Source of the DNA: a virus
Virus record (IMG/VR): IMGVR_UViG_3300020731_000409
Coordinates: 1 to 28,586 of that record
Strand: one strand, 5' to 3'
DNA: 28,586 nt
Numbering within the stretch: the first letter of the stretch is position 1; the number at the start of each line of letters is the position of its first letter. Positions 13,599 through 21,188 of this stretch are shown here, one piece after another. The notes beneath the pieces are model-generated. The model searched no databases. It had not been told where the DNA came from and was given only the letters and a program-made list of their open reading frames with translations. A program made the translations under genes and the position numbers.

Positions 13599-13873
13599 AC
13601 TCTTAACAGTTCCAGGCTAACAATTTGACCAATGCGGTCGGCAATATCGTCACCATCGGGGATCACGTGTGTGATATAGTTATTGCGATCCGTTTTACGA
13701 TCATATTGTCGAATCTGAACCACAGTACCGCCACGTGCTGGCATAACACTAAAGCCTAGTCCTTCTACTTCAATTGAGTTGGCACCACGTGATATAGATA
13801 CAGATTCTACCACGGGATAGCTGTCCTGTGCGCTGTTAACCCAGCGGCGTAGTTTAAGTTTTAACCAGTTCAT
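13595..13873 (-). CDS. small phage protein, paralogue of the gene downstream
   Basis: The 92-residue protein starts with an amphipathic MNWLKLKLRRWVN helix and has a beta-rich core (SVSISRGANSIEVEGLGF, ARGGTVVQIRQYDRK) and a closing IADRIGQIVSLELLRV. The start overlaps the FolE stop (ATGA), so it is co-translated with FolE. A similar order of elements in the downstream protein indicates duplication. The first helix could bind membrane or a partner. Confidence 0.6.
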   Translation of the reverse strand: MNWLKLKLRRWVNSAQDSYPVVESVSISRGANSIEVEGLGFSVMPARGGTVVQIRQYDRKTDRNNYITHVIPDGDDIADRIGQIVSLELLRV

Positions 13874-14688
13874 TTTCCTGCGTACTCCTGTTGTAGTTTA
13901 ATATTATCAAAGAACTCTTTTTTAGTATTCATATCAGTTTGGAAAGCACCAGTTAACACAGTAGTTTGTGTTAACGAACTGGCAGCCATAATGCCACGAT
14001 TTTCGCAACAACCGTGAGTAGCTTGAATATAAACTGCTACATTCTTTGATCCTGTTGCGTTACTGATTTCCCTAGCAATATCGTTACACAGCTCTTCCTG
14101 GAGAGTGCCGCGACGAGCACACCACTGAGCAATACGAGTGTACTTAGACAGACCAATAAGCCTATCCGCGGCGATGATACCAATGTAAGCGACACCAACA
14201 ACGGGCTGATGATGATGGCTACACATAGAGCGCAACTCACTTCGTACCACCAACATACCTTTGTATCCATCATCTACCTCGTTAGGAAAACTTGTTGCGT
14301 CTGGAGCAGGTTCATAACGACCTGCCATAATTTCGTTAAAGTACATTTTAGCCAGACGTTTAGCAGTACCTTGACTGTTAGGATCGTTTTCACGGTCAAT
14401 CAGCAAGCGATCTAATACCATTTCAAATGCTTCTGTTGCTTCGGATATTAGAATCTTTTTATCTTGCTCGCTTACATAGTCGCTGATGTTGTCTCCTGCC
14501 CAAAAACGCTTGCCTTCACGTTTCATTCGAAAGCGGATAACGTCAGCTAGGTTAGCTTCTTCGTAACCTTTGTCGCTCATATGATTGGCTCCCGTTATTA
14601 CAGCATCTTCATATCCGGGATGATACGGTGCTTGTTGTACTAGTAAATCTGCTATTTTTTGTTCTTCTGGTGATGCGTATTTAGGCAT
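13870..14688 (-). CDS. folE: GTP cyclohydrolase I, FolE type, with N-terminal extension
   Basis: The 272-residue protein opens the 7-deazaguanine (and folate) pathway: GTP to dihydroneopterin triphosphate. The catalytic domain is clear: VRSELRSMCSHHHQPVVG (zinc Cys156, His159), GLSKYTRIAQWCARR (180-193) and ATHGCCENRG (zinc Cys227 and catalytic His225), then SLTQTTVLTGAF. The first about 75 residues (APYHPGYEDAV, RFRMKREGKRFWAGDNISDY) are an extension not found in the compact bacterial enzyme. A promoter with 17-base spacing and a GGAG site precede it; the gene starts an operon. The catalytic core uses CTG, CTC and CAG codons more than its surroundings. Confidence 0.93.
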   Translation of the reverse strand: MPKYASPEEQKIADLLVQQAPYHPGYEDAVITGANHMSDKGYEEANLADVIRFRMKREGKRFWAGDNISDYVSEQDKKILISEATEAFEMVLDRLLIDRENDPNSQGTAKRLAKMYFNEIMAGRYEPAPDATSFPNEVDDGYKGMLVVRSELRSMCSHHHQPVVGVAYIGIIAADRLIGLSKYTRIAQWCARRGTLQEELCNDIAREISNATGSKNVAVYIQATHGCCENRGIMAASSLTQTTVLTGAFQTDMNTKKEFFDNIKLQQEYAGK

Positions 14689-14727
14689 TCAATTTCTCCG
14701 AGTTAGTGTCGTGGATGACCATATTGT

Positions 14728-14756
14728 ATTGTACTATAAATGTTGTGTAATATCAA
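14728..14756 (-). promoter_or_regulatory. sigma70-like promoter for folE
   Basis: The minus strand reads TTGATA (14756-14751), a 17-base spacer, then TACAAT (14733-14728); a second TACAAT follows at 14728-14723. It fills the 77-base gap between the aminotransferase-like gene and folE, leaving a leader of about 35 bases with CGGAGAA before the ATG. This is the clearest promoter of the pathway. Confidence 0.55.
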
Positions 14757-14765
14757 TAGGTATTT

Positions 14766-15407
14766 TTAAATCATGTTACCGATTATTGCGTTCATTACTG
14801 CTGGATCTACCGAAGTAGGCACAGGAGTTAAGTTAAAATCTATTTCTCGTAGATCTGGATATTGTACATACTCTGGTGTATGATTTATAGTTGGTAATTT
14901 TTGTATTCCAAATAAACAGGTTTCTAGTGTAGGGCAATAGTGATATCCTTGTATAAAGTTCTGCTGTTTGATCCAAGGATCAATACGTAAATCTCTACCA
15001 TCGCTACGCATCATACTAAGTGTTTGGTAAGACTTTTCATCGTCTAAGAGTATAGCACCTGCCCTGCCCAATGTCATTGGTTTACCGTTGCCAAAACTTA
15101 AACATTGTAAACGCCCTGGTTGATACATACCACGTTCTAGTCTACGAGCACTATCCATAATGCGTGTTCCGTAAAACTCGTATTCGCCAATCCACGGATC
15201 GTCCATATAGGTATACTTTACACCTAGTTGATTAAGCATCTGCGGAATACTAAGGTATGTAAATGCTGTAAGTCTACATTGACGTATTTGATCTAGTCTA
15301 AAACATAATTCTAGTGCGTGTGTACAACTATCAGTTACTACCGCATAAGGAGCACCAGTATATTCAGCTAGATCACGTTCAAACTCAAATAGTATATCGT
15401 ATCTCAT
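14766..15407 (-). CDS. short DegT/DnrJ-type sugar aminotransferase-like protein
   Basis: The 213-residue protein matches the fold type I PLP family used for amino sugars. It shows YAVVTDSCTHALELCF (21-36, phosphate/cofactor loop), IMDSAR with D85 in the place of the (E/D)DAAQ aspartate, and SFGNGKPMTLGRAGAILLDD with K109 as the PLP lysine. Normal family members have about 370 residues, and the C-terminal third to half is missing here, so the protein is either a minimal variant or a catalytically altered one. It lies in an ATGA-linked chain with a DUF6165-like protein and GalE, suggesting a surface-sugar module. Confidence 0.75.
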   Translation of the reverse strand: MRYDILFEFERDLAEYTGAPYAVVTDSCTHALELCFRLDQIRQCRLTAFTYLSIPQMLNQLGVKYTYMDDPWIGEYEFYGTRIMDSARRLERGMYQPGRLQCLSFGNGKPMTLGRAGAILLDDEKSYQTLSMMRSDGRDLRIDPWIKQQNFIQGYHYCPTLETCLFGIQKLPTINHTPEYVQYPDLREIDFNLTPVPTSVDPAVMNAIIGNMI

Positions 15408-15763
15408 TCTGACAAGTGATCCTGTTTAATTTCGCGTACTGGGCATTCTAATTGTTCAGCAATTGCATTTTTAATGCGTATGCGTTCATTGTTATGATCT
15501 CTAATAGCAATAGCACGTCTACCGATTTCTTCCAACGGCAGTTCAGCTTCACGGCCTGTTTTAAGTTCAGATTCTAAATCCCAGATAGTGTTATGTACAG
15601 CCACTAGATTCATATAAAGATCTTCAACGTCTTCTATGTTATATTTTATGGCCTGATTCATATACCAGGTTAGTTCTTCAGCATTGGCGCCGTGGGTGCG
15701 TTTAAATTTTACTTCGGCAATGGCCAAACGATCAATTAATTCAATTACAGGGAATTTTATCAT
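15404..15763 (-). CDS. DUF6165-like helical protein of a sugar cluster
   Basis: The 119-residue protein is nearly all helix. The order FPVIELIDRLAIAEVKFKR, then VAVHNTIWDLESELKTGR, then IAIRDHNNERIRIKNAIAE, resembles DUF6165 proteins found beside glycosyltransferases in lipopolysaccharide clusters (LxxLIDKxxILxIK...LxxVNxxLW...NDxRxxIKxxIN). The genes on both sides (GalE and a sugar aminotransferase) support this. Biochemical role unknown. Confidence 0.55.
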   Translation of the reverse strand: MIKFPVIELIDRLAIAEVKFKRTHGANAEELTWYMNQAIKYNIEDVEDLYMNLVAVHNTIWDLESELKTGREAELPLEEIGRRAIAIRDHNNERIRIKNAIAEQLECPVREIKQDHLSE

Positions 15764-16740
15764 TTACGAACATACCACTTATAGGCAGAGTCAATAATAG
15801 TTTTAATATTACTGTGTTGCGGAGTCCACCCAAGTTCTTCTCGGGCACGACTCGAATCAGCTACTAGCTCTGCTGGATCGCCTGCTCTCGGTAGACCGTA
15901 GTTAACAAAACTAATTCCGTATTTGTCAAATACATAGTCTACAATTTGTTTATTGCTTACACCTACGTTAGTACCTAGATTAAATGTTTCGGCAATGTTT
16001 CCGCTAATACGTCCTTGCCTTTTGCGAATAACGTAACCTGCCGCACGTACATGAGCTAGGGCAATATCCCATACGTGAACATAATCTCTAATACAAGTTC
16101 CATCTTCGGTCTCAAAATCGCTACCGTTGATAGTAACACCACGTCCGGCAATAGCGGCTTCTAGTACACGAGCAACAATATGTGTAGCTTCAGGTTCTTG
16201 GCCAAGATCATATGTGCCAGGCATAGCACCTGCCGCATTAAAGTAACGGAAGCATACAGTATCAATTCCGTAGGCACGACTATAATCTTGTAGTATAAGC
16301 TCGCAGGTGGCCTTAGTACTACCATAAGGGCTTAAAGGTTTTACTTCGTCGTATTCTTTGATAGGCAAGCAGTCCGGTTCGCCGTATACACTTGCGCTTG
16401 AACTAAACATAATAATAGGTTTTTTGTCTAGGTTCTTAACCAAGTTCATCAACCCTACAGTTTTAACTACATTGTTTTCGTAGTATTCTGCAGGATTTGT
16501 CATACTAGGACCAACTAAACTAGTGCCAGCACAATGGACGATAATGTCCGGAGCCACATCATAGATAGTAGCAAGACTAGCATCACTAATAAAGTCTCCA
16601 ATAAAGTATCCATCGATATCCTTTAATGTATGTTCACGTTTAACACGGTCGATAATGTAAACTTCGTCGCCGTTCATCTTAAATGCACGGGCTACGTGGC
16701 TACCAATATAACCACATCCGCCGGTAACCACAATTTTCAT
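15760..16740 (-). CDS. galE: UDP-glucose 4-epimerase
   Basis: The 326-residue short-chain dehydrogenase-type epimerase interconverts UDP-glucose and UDP-galactose (or the N-acetyl forms). Evidence: NAD-binding VVTGGCGYIGSHV, HCAGTSLVGPSM, SSSASVYGEP (catalytic Ser), the YGSTK pair (Y139, K143) and CFRYFNAAGAMP. The start at 16740 overlaps the CDGSH gene as ATGA; the frame upstream (to 16761) is not needed. It is full length, so an active enzyme is expected. It would supply sugar nucleotide for the glycosyltransferase (19536-20714) or alter host envelope sugars. Confidence 0.92.
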   Translation of the reverse strand: MKIVVTGGCGYIGSHVARAFKMNGDEVYIIDRVKREHTLKDIDGYFIGDFISDASLATIYDVAPDIIVHCAGTSLVGPSMTNPAEYYENNVVKTVGLMNLVKNLDKKPIIMFSSSASVYGEPDCLPIKEYDEVKPLSPYGSTKATCELILQDYSRAYGIDTVCFRYFNAAGAMPGTYDLGQEPEATHIVARVLEAAIAGRGVTINGSDFETEDGTCIRDYVHVWDIALAHVRAAGYVIRKRQGRISGNIAETFNLGTNVGVSNKQIVDYVFDKYGISFVNYGLPRAGDPAELVADSSRAREELGWTPQHSNIKTIIDSAYKWYVRK

Positions 16741-16958
16741 TCTGGTTTTCCGCCTGTACACGATCCGCCATCAAACCAAAGTCCCATGGCTTCTTGACGA
16801 TATTTTTCTAATTCTACTCGATCTGCCCAATCTTTTAATTCTTGATCATTGCGAGCGTGGCTACCATCGCAATAGGGTTGGTGTAGGCTTTTGCCACAGC
16901 CACACCGGGCGCGACCGTCATCAATTGCTTGCCTATCTTCTGTTGTAAATGTTGTCAT
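16737..16958 (-). CDS. CDGSH iron-sulfur domain protein
   Basis: With the ATG at 16958 (ATGA overlap with heme oxygenase) the product has 73 residues. It contains the complete signature C-x-C-x2-S-x3-P-x-C-D-G-S-H: CGCGKSLHQPYCDGSH (19-34), which in mitoNEET-type proteins binds a 2Fe-2S cluster through three Cys and one His. Such clusters take part in electron transfer or iron/cluster handling. The short C-terminus ends in FDGGSCTGGKPE. Being co-translated with heme oxygenase suggests a redox partner or iron acceptor role. Confidence 0.85.
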   Translation of the reverse strand: MTTFTTEDRQAIDDGRARCGCGKSLHQPYCDGSHARNDQELKDWADRVELEKYRQEAMGLWFDGGSCTGGKPE

Positions 16959-17476
16959 AGTGAATATTGTTCCATTAATTGAATAGCCCAATCAAATGCT
17001 ACGTTAGCTTCAACGGCCATTGTATCATCAAGTTTAGCACGAATAGCATTTTTTAACAAGTCTGCATTGGCAAAATCTAATGCTGTATGCGGTGCGTCGA
17101 TTACCTTTTTAATCATCTGCCCGCCAAACAAATCGCCCATATGCCAGGTATATAAATGTGCCATTATACGTTCTGGATAGTCCTTAATACTAATTAGATA
17201 TTGTACGTAATCGTGTGCCACCGGATTTAAACTATCGAGTGTTGGATTCATTTCTTTAGCATCGTTTAGTAATAGTCTAGCACGTTCAATTCCTGCTAGG
17301 TCAGTTAATAGTCCGGCTTCTCTAGCAATATTTTCGATAGCATTATATATTGATGCCTTTTGGAATGTAAAGTCGGCCCATATATCCAATGGTAGTGTGC
17401 CGGCAAATACTGCTTTCATAAAAGCAGTTTGCTCAGCACGATCGTGGCTGTCTTTAGTTAGGTCTTTTAAACTCAT
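16955..17476 (-). CDS. ho1: heme oxygenase
   Basis: The 173-residue protein is a heme oxygenase (biliverdin-forming): an N-terminal helix with the proximal His (KDSHDRAEQ, H11) and the distal helix MAHLYTWHMGDLFGGQMIKK (GDLFGGQ at 114-120), which carries the flexible glycines over heme. It is shorter than plant or cyanobacterial HO1 (about 240) and has no membrane tail, so it is soluble. The reaction gives biliverdin, CO and ferrous iron from heme with reductant. No bilin reductase (PebS/PcyA) is in the window, so iron release or heme removal is as likely as bilin synthesis. Confidence 0.88.
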   Translation of the reverse strand: MSLKDLTKDSHDRAEQTAFMKAVFAGTLPLDIWADFTFQKASIYNAIENIAREAGLLTDLAGIERARLLLNDAKEMNPTLDSLNPVAHDYVQYLISIKDYPERIMAHLYTWHMGDLFGGQMIKKVIDAPHTALDFANADLLKNAIRAKLDDTMAVEANVAFDWAIQLMEQYSL

Positions 17477-17755
17477 TTAATCCTCTTGTATATGATCGGG
17501 TTTAGGTCCAAATTGGTCTAGATATTTTGTTTTATAATCTTGTTGGCTTTGTTCGCTATTGTATTTAGACGCACTATTACTGGTCAGTGCTAAAATAATT
17601 GGATGATTTAATTTTTTCATTATACGATAGCTGACTTCTTCTAGCACAGCTTCAACATCGGCGCCTTGTGCTAGTTTCATTAACGCACGACCATATTCGT
17701 ATTGCTCAACACGTTTAGCCCAATTTTCGTAGGTTTCGTTAGGTAGTTGGTTCAT
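17477..17755 (-). CDS. small helical protein resembling the HemA C-terminal dimerisation region
   Basis: The 92-residue protein includes EYGRALMKLAQGADVEAVLE and EVSYRIMKKLNHPIILAL. The pattern of charged helix, D(V/P)E-x2-(L/I), R-x3-KL-x-HP is like the C-terminal dimerisation domain of glutamyl-tRNA reductase (HemA), without its catalytic part. It lies directly before heme oxygenase with no gap, consistent with a tetrapyrrole connection. The likeness is short and could be convergent. The tail is Gln/Lys/Asp-rich and probably disordered. Confidence 0.5.
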   Translation of the reverse strand: MNQLPNETYENWAKRVEQYEYGRALMKLAQGADVEAVLEEVSYRIMKKLNHPIILALTSNSASKYNSEQSQQDYKTKYLDQFGPKPDHIQED

Positions 17756-17921
17756 ACGGCTCGGTTAACCCACGCCACTGTACGACATCAACATTGTTGG
17801 CCCAACCAATGCCTTTGGTCCACTCACAGAAAAAACTCCAAGGCCAATGCGTTGATTCAACTTCATACAGGCCATTGTACCTTGGTTTATATCGTTTAGA
17901 GAACCAGTCAGTTACAGTCAT
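17739..17921 (-). CDS. small aromatic-rich hypothetical protein
   Basis: The ATG at 17921 overlaps the upstream stop (TAATG); a TTG reading from 17933 is less likely. The 60 residues have many Trp, Tyr and Pro (YKPRYNGLYEVEST, WPWSFFCEWTKGIGW, VQWRGLTEPYEP). The form is that of a compact beta domain found in small phage proteins; I cannot assign a function. Its end overlaps the HemA-tail-like gene by 17 bases. Confidence 0.55.
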   Translation of the reverse strand: MTVTDWFSKRYKPRYNGLYEVESTHWPWSFFCEWTKGIGWANNVDVVQWRGLTEPYEPTT

Positions 17922-19108
17922 TAAAAAGGCCAACTAGCTTCTTTTTCTTGTTCTTTGGCTAATACAATTCGTTCCAGTGACACAACTGGATCCCAAGGTT
18001 TACAGTATTTGTCACGGTTAGCAAGACCTTCTTTAGAGTCTGGGTCGTAGCTGATCCATTCTAGATGGTCGTAACCGCTATGGCATTCTGGGCATTGGTA
18101 TCCATCGTCGGTGTCTTCCATATCATCGCGATTGCCAATCCAATGACAGTTTTTACATTCTGCTTCTGGAGGGGCTGGGGGTTGATTAACCCAACTGCTA
18201 GTGTCCCAATTATAACCCGACCAGGTATCAACACCAGTAATAACAGTAGGCTTACCGTAGTTGTATTCTACAAAGTTTTCGCCGTCCCAGTATAGTGTGC
18301 CATAGGTTGTGCCATAGTTACTCCAGATAGCATTGTACCAACCTACGTGTACTGGTTTGTGTTTTTTAAATTTAAATTTAGGAGACCTTTCCCAGTCGTC
18401 TGGACTAGGACCAGTCGCCGGCACATCATATGATTCTTCTGGATCATACGCTTCTTCGTCACCGCCTAATAGCCACTTGCTTTCGCCCCATTTACCTGTA
18501 GTGCTAATATCGTTATTGTCAATATCGTCACCGTCGTAGACAACGCCGTGGCATAGATGCCAACCATCGGCGTCACTATATGTTAGTTTTAATTTTTTAG
18601 GATCAAACGGTTCTTTGAGTTCAATCTCTCCACCAAACAGCAGGCCTTTTTCTCCTTGGGCTCCCCAGAACGCAACCCCACCATCGGGAATTTCATCAAC
18701 ATAAAACTCTTCATCTTCTTCGACTTCAACACCTTCAGCTTCTAGCTCAGCACGAGTTAGTTGGCACTCCCATACTACATTGCCTTTTTCATCAAAGACC
18801 TGAACACTATTACCATCATCCATTGTAGCACCACTGGCGTGAATTAAGTCATCGCATTCGTATGGACTTCCTGGTGGGAAAGGTTGCATATCATCAGGAA
18901 CATCTAATTCGTTGTCCCAATCGCCATTGTACTCGTCTAAGTCAATATTATTTGCCTTAAAGTAATCATAGACTTTGCGATCAACACGCCCACAATAGAC
19001 TTCTCCTCCGTAGTTACCTAATTCAATACGATAGGTCTGAGGAGTCCATTTAAGAACAGCGATTAGTTCTTCTGCTGTAATTTCTTTAGTTTTTGCTTGG
19101 TTTCCCAT
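17921..19108 (-). CDS. large acidic zinc-ribbon phage protein
   Basis: The 395-residue protein is strongly acidic (for example GVEVEEDEEFYVDEIPDGG, VYDGDDIDNNDIS) and has a four-cysteine zinc ribbon near the C-terminus: CKNCHW and CPECH, about 20 residues apart. The middle holds Trp/Tyr/Gly repeats of beta type (WYNAIWSNYGTTYGTLYWDG, WSGYNWDTSSW). Zinc ribbons often bind nucleic acid or RNA polymerase, whereas the acidic body looks like a DNA mimic or protein-binding part. A regulator or an anti-host protein are both possible. It begins inside the upstream coiled-coil gene (46-base overlap). Confidence 0.65.
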   Translation of the reverse strand: MGNQAKTKEITAEELIAVLKWTPQTYRIELGNYGGEVYCGRVDRKVYDYFKANNIDLDEYNGDWDNELDVPDDMQPFPPGSPYECDDLIHASGATMDDGNSVQVFDEKGNVVWECQLTRAELEAEGVEVEEDEEFYVDEIPDGGVAFWGAQGEKGLLFGGEIELKEPFDPKKLKLTYSDADGWHLCHGVVYDGDDIDNNDISTTGKWGESKWLLGGDEEAYDPEESYDVPATGPSPDDWERSPKFKFKKHKPVHVGWYNAIWSNYGTTYGTLYWDGENFVEYNYGKPTVITGVDTWSGYNWDTSSWVNQPPAPPEAECKNCHWIGNRDDMEDTDDGYQCPECHSGYDHLEWISYDPDSKEGLANRDKYCKPWDPVVSLERIVLAKEQEKEASWPF

Positions 19109-19314
19109 AATTCGCCTCTTAGTTTAGTTTCTAACAATCGGTACTGTTGTACTTCGGATAACAAGGTTTGGTTTAATGTTACTTGGTAGTCGTGTTCTCG
19201 ACGTTCTTTATCAGTCATTGCAACTTCTTGCACTATCTCTTTAGGTGCAGATGTACGGCCTGCTAAAAAGCAAACAAGGCCCACAACTAGATGCAATACC
19301 AAATCTCCGTTCAT
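19063..19314 (-). CDS. single-pass membrane protein with coiled coil
   Basis: The 83-residue protein starts with a membrane span (LVLHLVVGLVCFLAG, 5-19) and continues as a long charged coiled coil (about 35-80, LLSEVQQYRLLETKLRGEL, LWETKQKLKKL). The ATG has AGGA nine bases upstream. The topology is that of an i-spanin (Rz-like) protein, but no outer-membrane partner gene is seen inside or beside it, so this is only a suggestion. Confidence 0.6.
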   Translation of the reverse strand: MNGDLVLHLVVGLVCFLAGRTSAPKEIVQEVAMTDKERREHDYQVTLNQTLLSEVQQYRLLETKLRGELWETKQKLKKLQQKN

Positions 19315-19315
19315 A

Positions 19316-19552
19316 TCAATTCCTATTCAAAGTTGACCAAGTCAACCATTCCTTAAAGCAATTATATACTTCTTTGATTTCTTTGTCATCCTGTTCGAGC
19401 TTGACACCGCGAACATAAAACCCATCTTCGGCAATTCTAAGCATTTCGGTTGTGCCTGAATTTAGGACAATATTATTTGTAGGCTGTTGAAAAGTCATTA
19501 TGGGAATAGGACCGCGATAGTTCGGGTCTTGAAAATCAATATTTTGATTCAT
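19316..19552 (-). CDS. small hypothetical phage protein
   Basis: The 78-residue protein has an extended Pro/Asn-rich N-terminus (NYRGPIPIMTFQQP) and a folded C-terminal part, EMLRIAEDGFYVRGVKLEQ then KEVYNCFKEWLTW. The EMLRIxxDGFxVRG pattern resembles short virion or chaperone-like segments in T4-like phages. It overlaps the glycosyltransferase end by 17 bases. Function unknown. Confidence 0.65.
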   Translation of the reverse strand: MNQNIDFQDPNYRGPIPIMTFQQPTNNIVLNSGTTEMLRIAEDGFYVRGVKLEQDDKEIKEVYNCFKEWLTWSTLNRN

Positions 19553-20714
19553 GTGTATGCTTACGATAGTCTGTGCTCATACGTAACCATTGTTCGCCCG
19601 AGCCTTCCAAAATATCAACAATGCGATCAATAGTGCCGTTGGTCCAATCACTGATCTTGCCCATATTCTTATGTGGGTTTTGTAGTAGTGGGAATAACTT
19701 ATTAATTGCGTCATCCATTGACCAAGGAATATACAGTCGATCTAGGTCGTTAGCAAAAGTTTCAGGGAAACTGCGATAAGCAGGATATAACACGTTACTT
19801 CCCAAAGTATCAGCTTCCGAGACTGTGTTTGATACCCAATCTTGGAGAGCACAATTGAACAAGACACGAGTATCATTAAGCAAAGCATAGTAATCATTTT
19901 TTTCTAAGTCCTCATAAACAGTTAGTAGTCCACGGGCCTGTAGATCACGGGTACGAGCCATATAGCTGTCGTTATTGGATTTAAGTTTGGCCCCGCTAAA
20001 GATACAGAACTCTACACCCATATGCGGATATCTACGATTCCATTCTTCAATTAAATCCATATAAAAATCTGGTTGCTTCTCTTGATCCCACCGTGCCGCA
20101 AAGCCTACACGCATCTTACGTTCTGCGAACGGTTTAAGTTCACCAGCGACACGACTGCGTACTTCCTCTTTGCCAAATGCTAGGCCGCTGATATTGTAGA
20201 TGGGAGCCTCCCACCCAGCAACCTTCATATGCATCGCCATCTCTTCATTGCTGGCTAGTACGATATCAGCAAACTGATCAACCATACGTTCGTAAGTAGC
20301 CATCCACTTAGACATACCCCATACGTGTACGAAATCGTCAGGGTCGATAGTCTGTGCCAAACAACGAACGGCAATGCGAGGACGCATATGAACAGGCACT
20401 TGATTGATAATATAAGGTAAGCTCTCGATACCTGGCTGGAACATATCTTCAAAGTAGATAATATCTTCATTTGTAACTTCTCCTGCTTTCATCTTCTTAA
20501 CAAGATTCATTAGTTGGCTCATACCAAAGTAAGTACGACCGTGGGCGTCTAATACCTGCCCGGTTACAATGGCCTGATCGTTACTGAGTGTTTCACCTGT
20601 AACAATTTCATAGTTAATACCACGTTGTTCAAACACACGCACGTTCCACTCTTGTAATTGTAGTGTGTAACGTGCTTTGTAGGGCTCTAGGCCCATATAC
20701 CATAATTTTCTCAT
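19536..20714 (-). CDS. GT-B-fold glycosyltransferase
   Basis: The 392-residue protein has the two-domain shape of family 1/4-type glycosyltransferases. The N-terminal Rossmann-like half ends around ADIVLASNEEMAMHM. A linker GKEEVRSRVAG follows. The nucleotide-sugar domain begins KMRVGFAARWDQEKQPDFYM, then VEFCIFSGA and VLFNCALQDWVSNTVSEADTLG, the latter carrying the Glu of the EX7E-like donor motif. Substrate is unknown: options are the host envelope, virion protein, or modified DNA bases as in T4-type glucosyltransferases; no similarity to T4 alpha- or beta-Gt is obvious. GalE nearby could supply the donor. Confidence 0.75.
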   Translation of the reverse strand: MRKLWYMGLEPYKARYTLQLQEWNVRVFEQRGINYEIVTGETLSNDQAIVTGQVLDAHGRTYFGMSQLMNLVKKMKAGEVTNEDIIYFEDMFQPGIESLPYIINQVPVHMRPRIAVRCLAQTIDPDDFVHVWGMSKWMATYERMVDQFADIVLASNEEMAMHMKVAGWEAPIYNISGLAFGKEEVRSRVAGELKPFAERKMRVGFAARWDQEKQPDFYMDLIEEWNRRYPHMGVEFCIFSGAKLKSNNDSYMARTRDLQARGLLTVYEDLEKNDYYALLNDTRVLFNCALQDWVSNTVSEADTLGSNVLYPAYRSFPETFANDLDRLYIPWSMDDAINKLFPLLQNPHKNMGKISDWTNGTIDRIVDILEGSGEQWLRMSTDYRKHTHESKY

Positions 20715-20851
20715 TCTTCTACCTTGTCAATTCCGTAAAGATTCATTGGTCCAATTTTTCCGTACACTGAAAAACGAATAGCTTCACTTAATGTCTTAAA
20801 GTATTTAGACACTAAGCTATCGCCGGACATATAATATTTTACTCTATACAT
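20711..20851 (-). CDS. very small hypothetical protein
   Basis: A frame from the ATG at 20851 gives 46 residues: MYRVKYYMSGDSLVSKYF, then KTLSEAIRFSVYGKIGP and NLYGIDKVEE. It fills the space between two genes exactly. Its stop overlaps the glycosyltransferase start as ATGA, and its start overlaps the upstream stop by 8 bases, which strongly suggests translation. The motif looks like a minimal alpha/beta domain. Confidence 0.55.
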   Translation of the reverse strand: MYRVKYYMSGDSLVSKYFKTLSEAIRFSVYGKIGPMNLYGIDKVEE

Positions 20852-21188
20852 TTTTCTTTTTAAAATTTTCTACATCAACAACAGCAGAACGTAAAGTCTC
20901 CGCATAGTTAAGAGCCTGTTGTTGTGTTAAAATTAAACTGGTCTCGTATTCGACATAACCTCGAGTAAGCAAACGCCACATAGTTTGCCAACGATTCAAC
21001 TTCCACCATTGACTCTTAACTTTTGTATAGACAGTAACACTAATCTTATTAGTGTCGTCTGCTTCTACCCACAGATTGTGTGAGTGATTAAGATCTTGGC
21101 ACTCACAGACAATCTGGTATGACTTAGCATCACCCCACTCGCCTTGTTTTAAGATACCTTCAGCAGGTTGCTGTGGTGCCAGTTTCAT
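20844..21188 (-). CDS. hypothetical phage protein
   Basis: The 114-residue protein has strand-rich centre segments (SYQIVCECQDLNHSHNLWVE, KISVTVYTKVKSQWW), then helices LNRWQTMWRLLTRGYVEYE and TQQQALNYAETLRSAV. C28/C30 with two nearby histidines (about 35-37) could bind metal. The start is ATGA-coupled to the gene upstream. No recognised family. Confidence 0.65.
   Translation of the reverse strand: MKLAPQQPAEGILKQGEWGDAKSYQIVCECQDLNHSHNLWVEADDTNKISVTVYTKVKSQWWKLNRWQTMWRLLTRGYVEYETSLILTQQQALNYAETLRSAVVDVENFKKKNV

Noticed and set aside
14037-14273. Minus-strand 78-codon hydrophobic frame inside folE
   Set aside because: Shadow frame over the conserved FolE core; not supported by a ribosome site.
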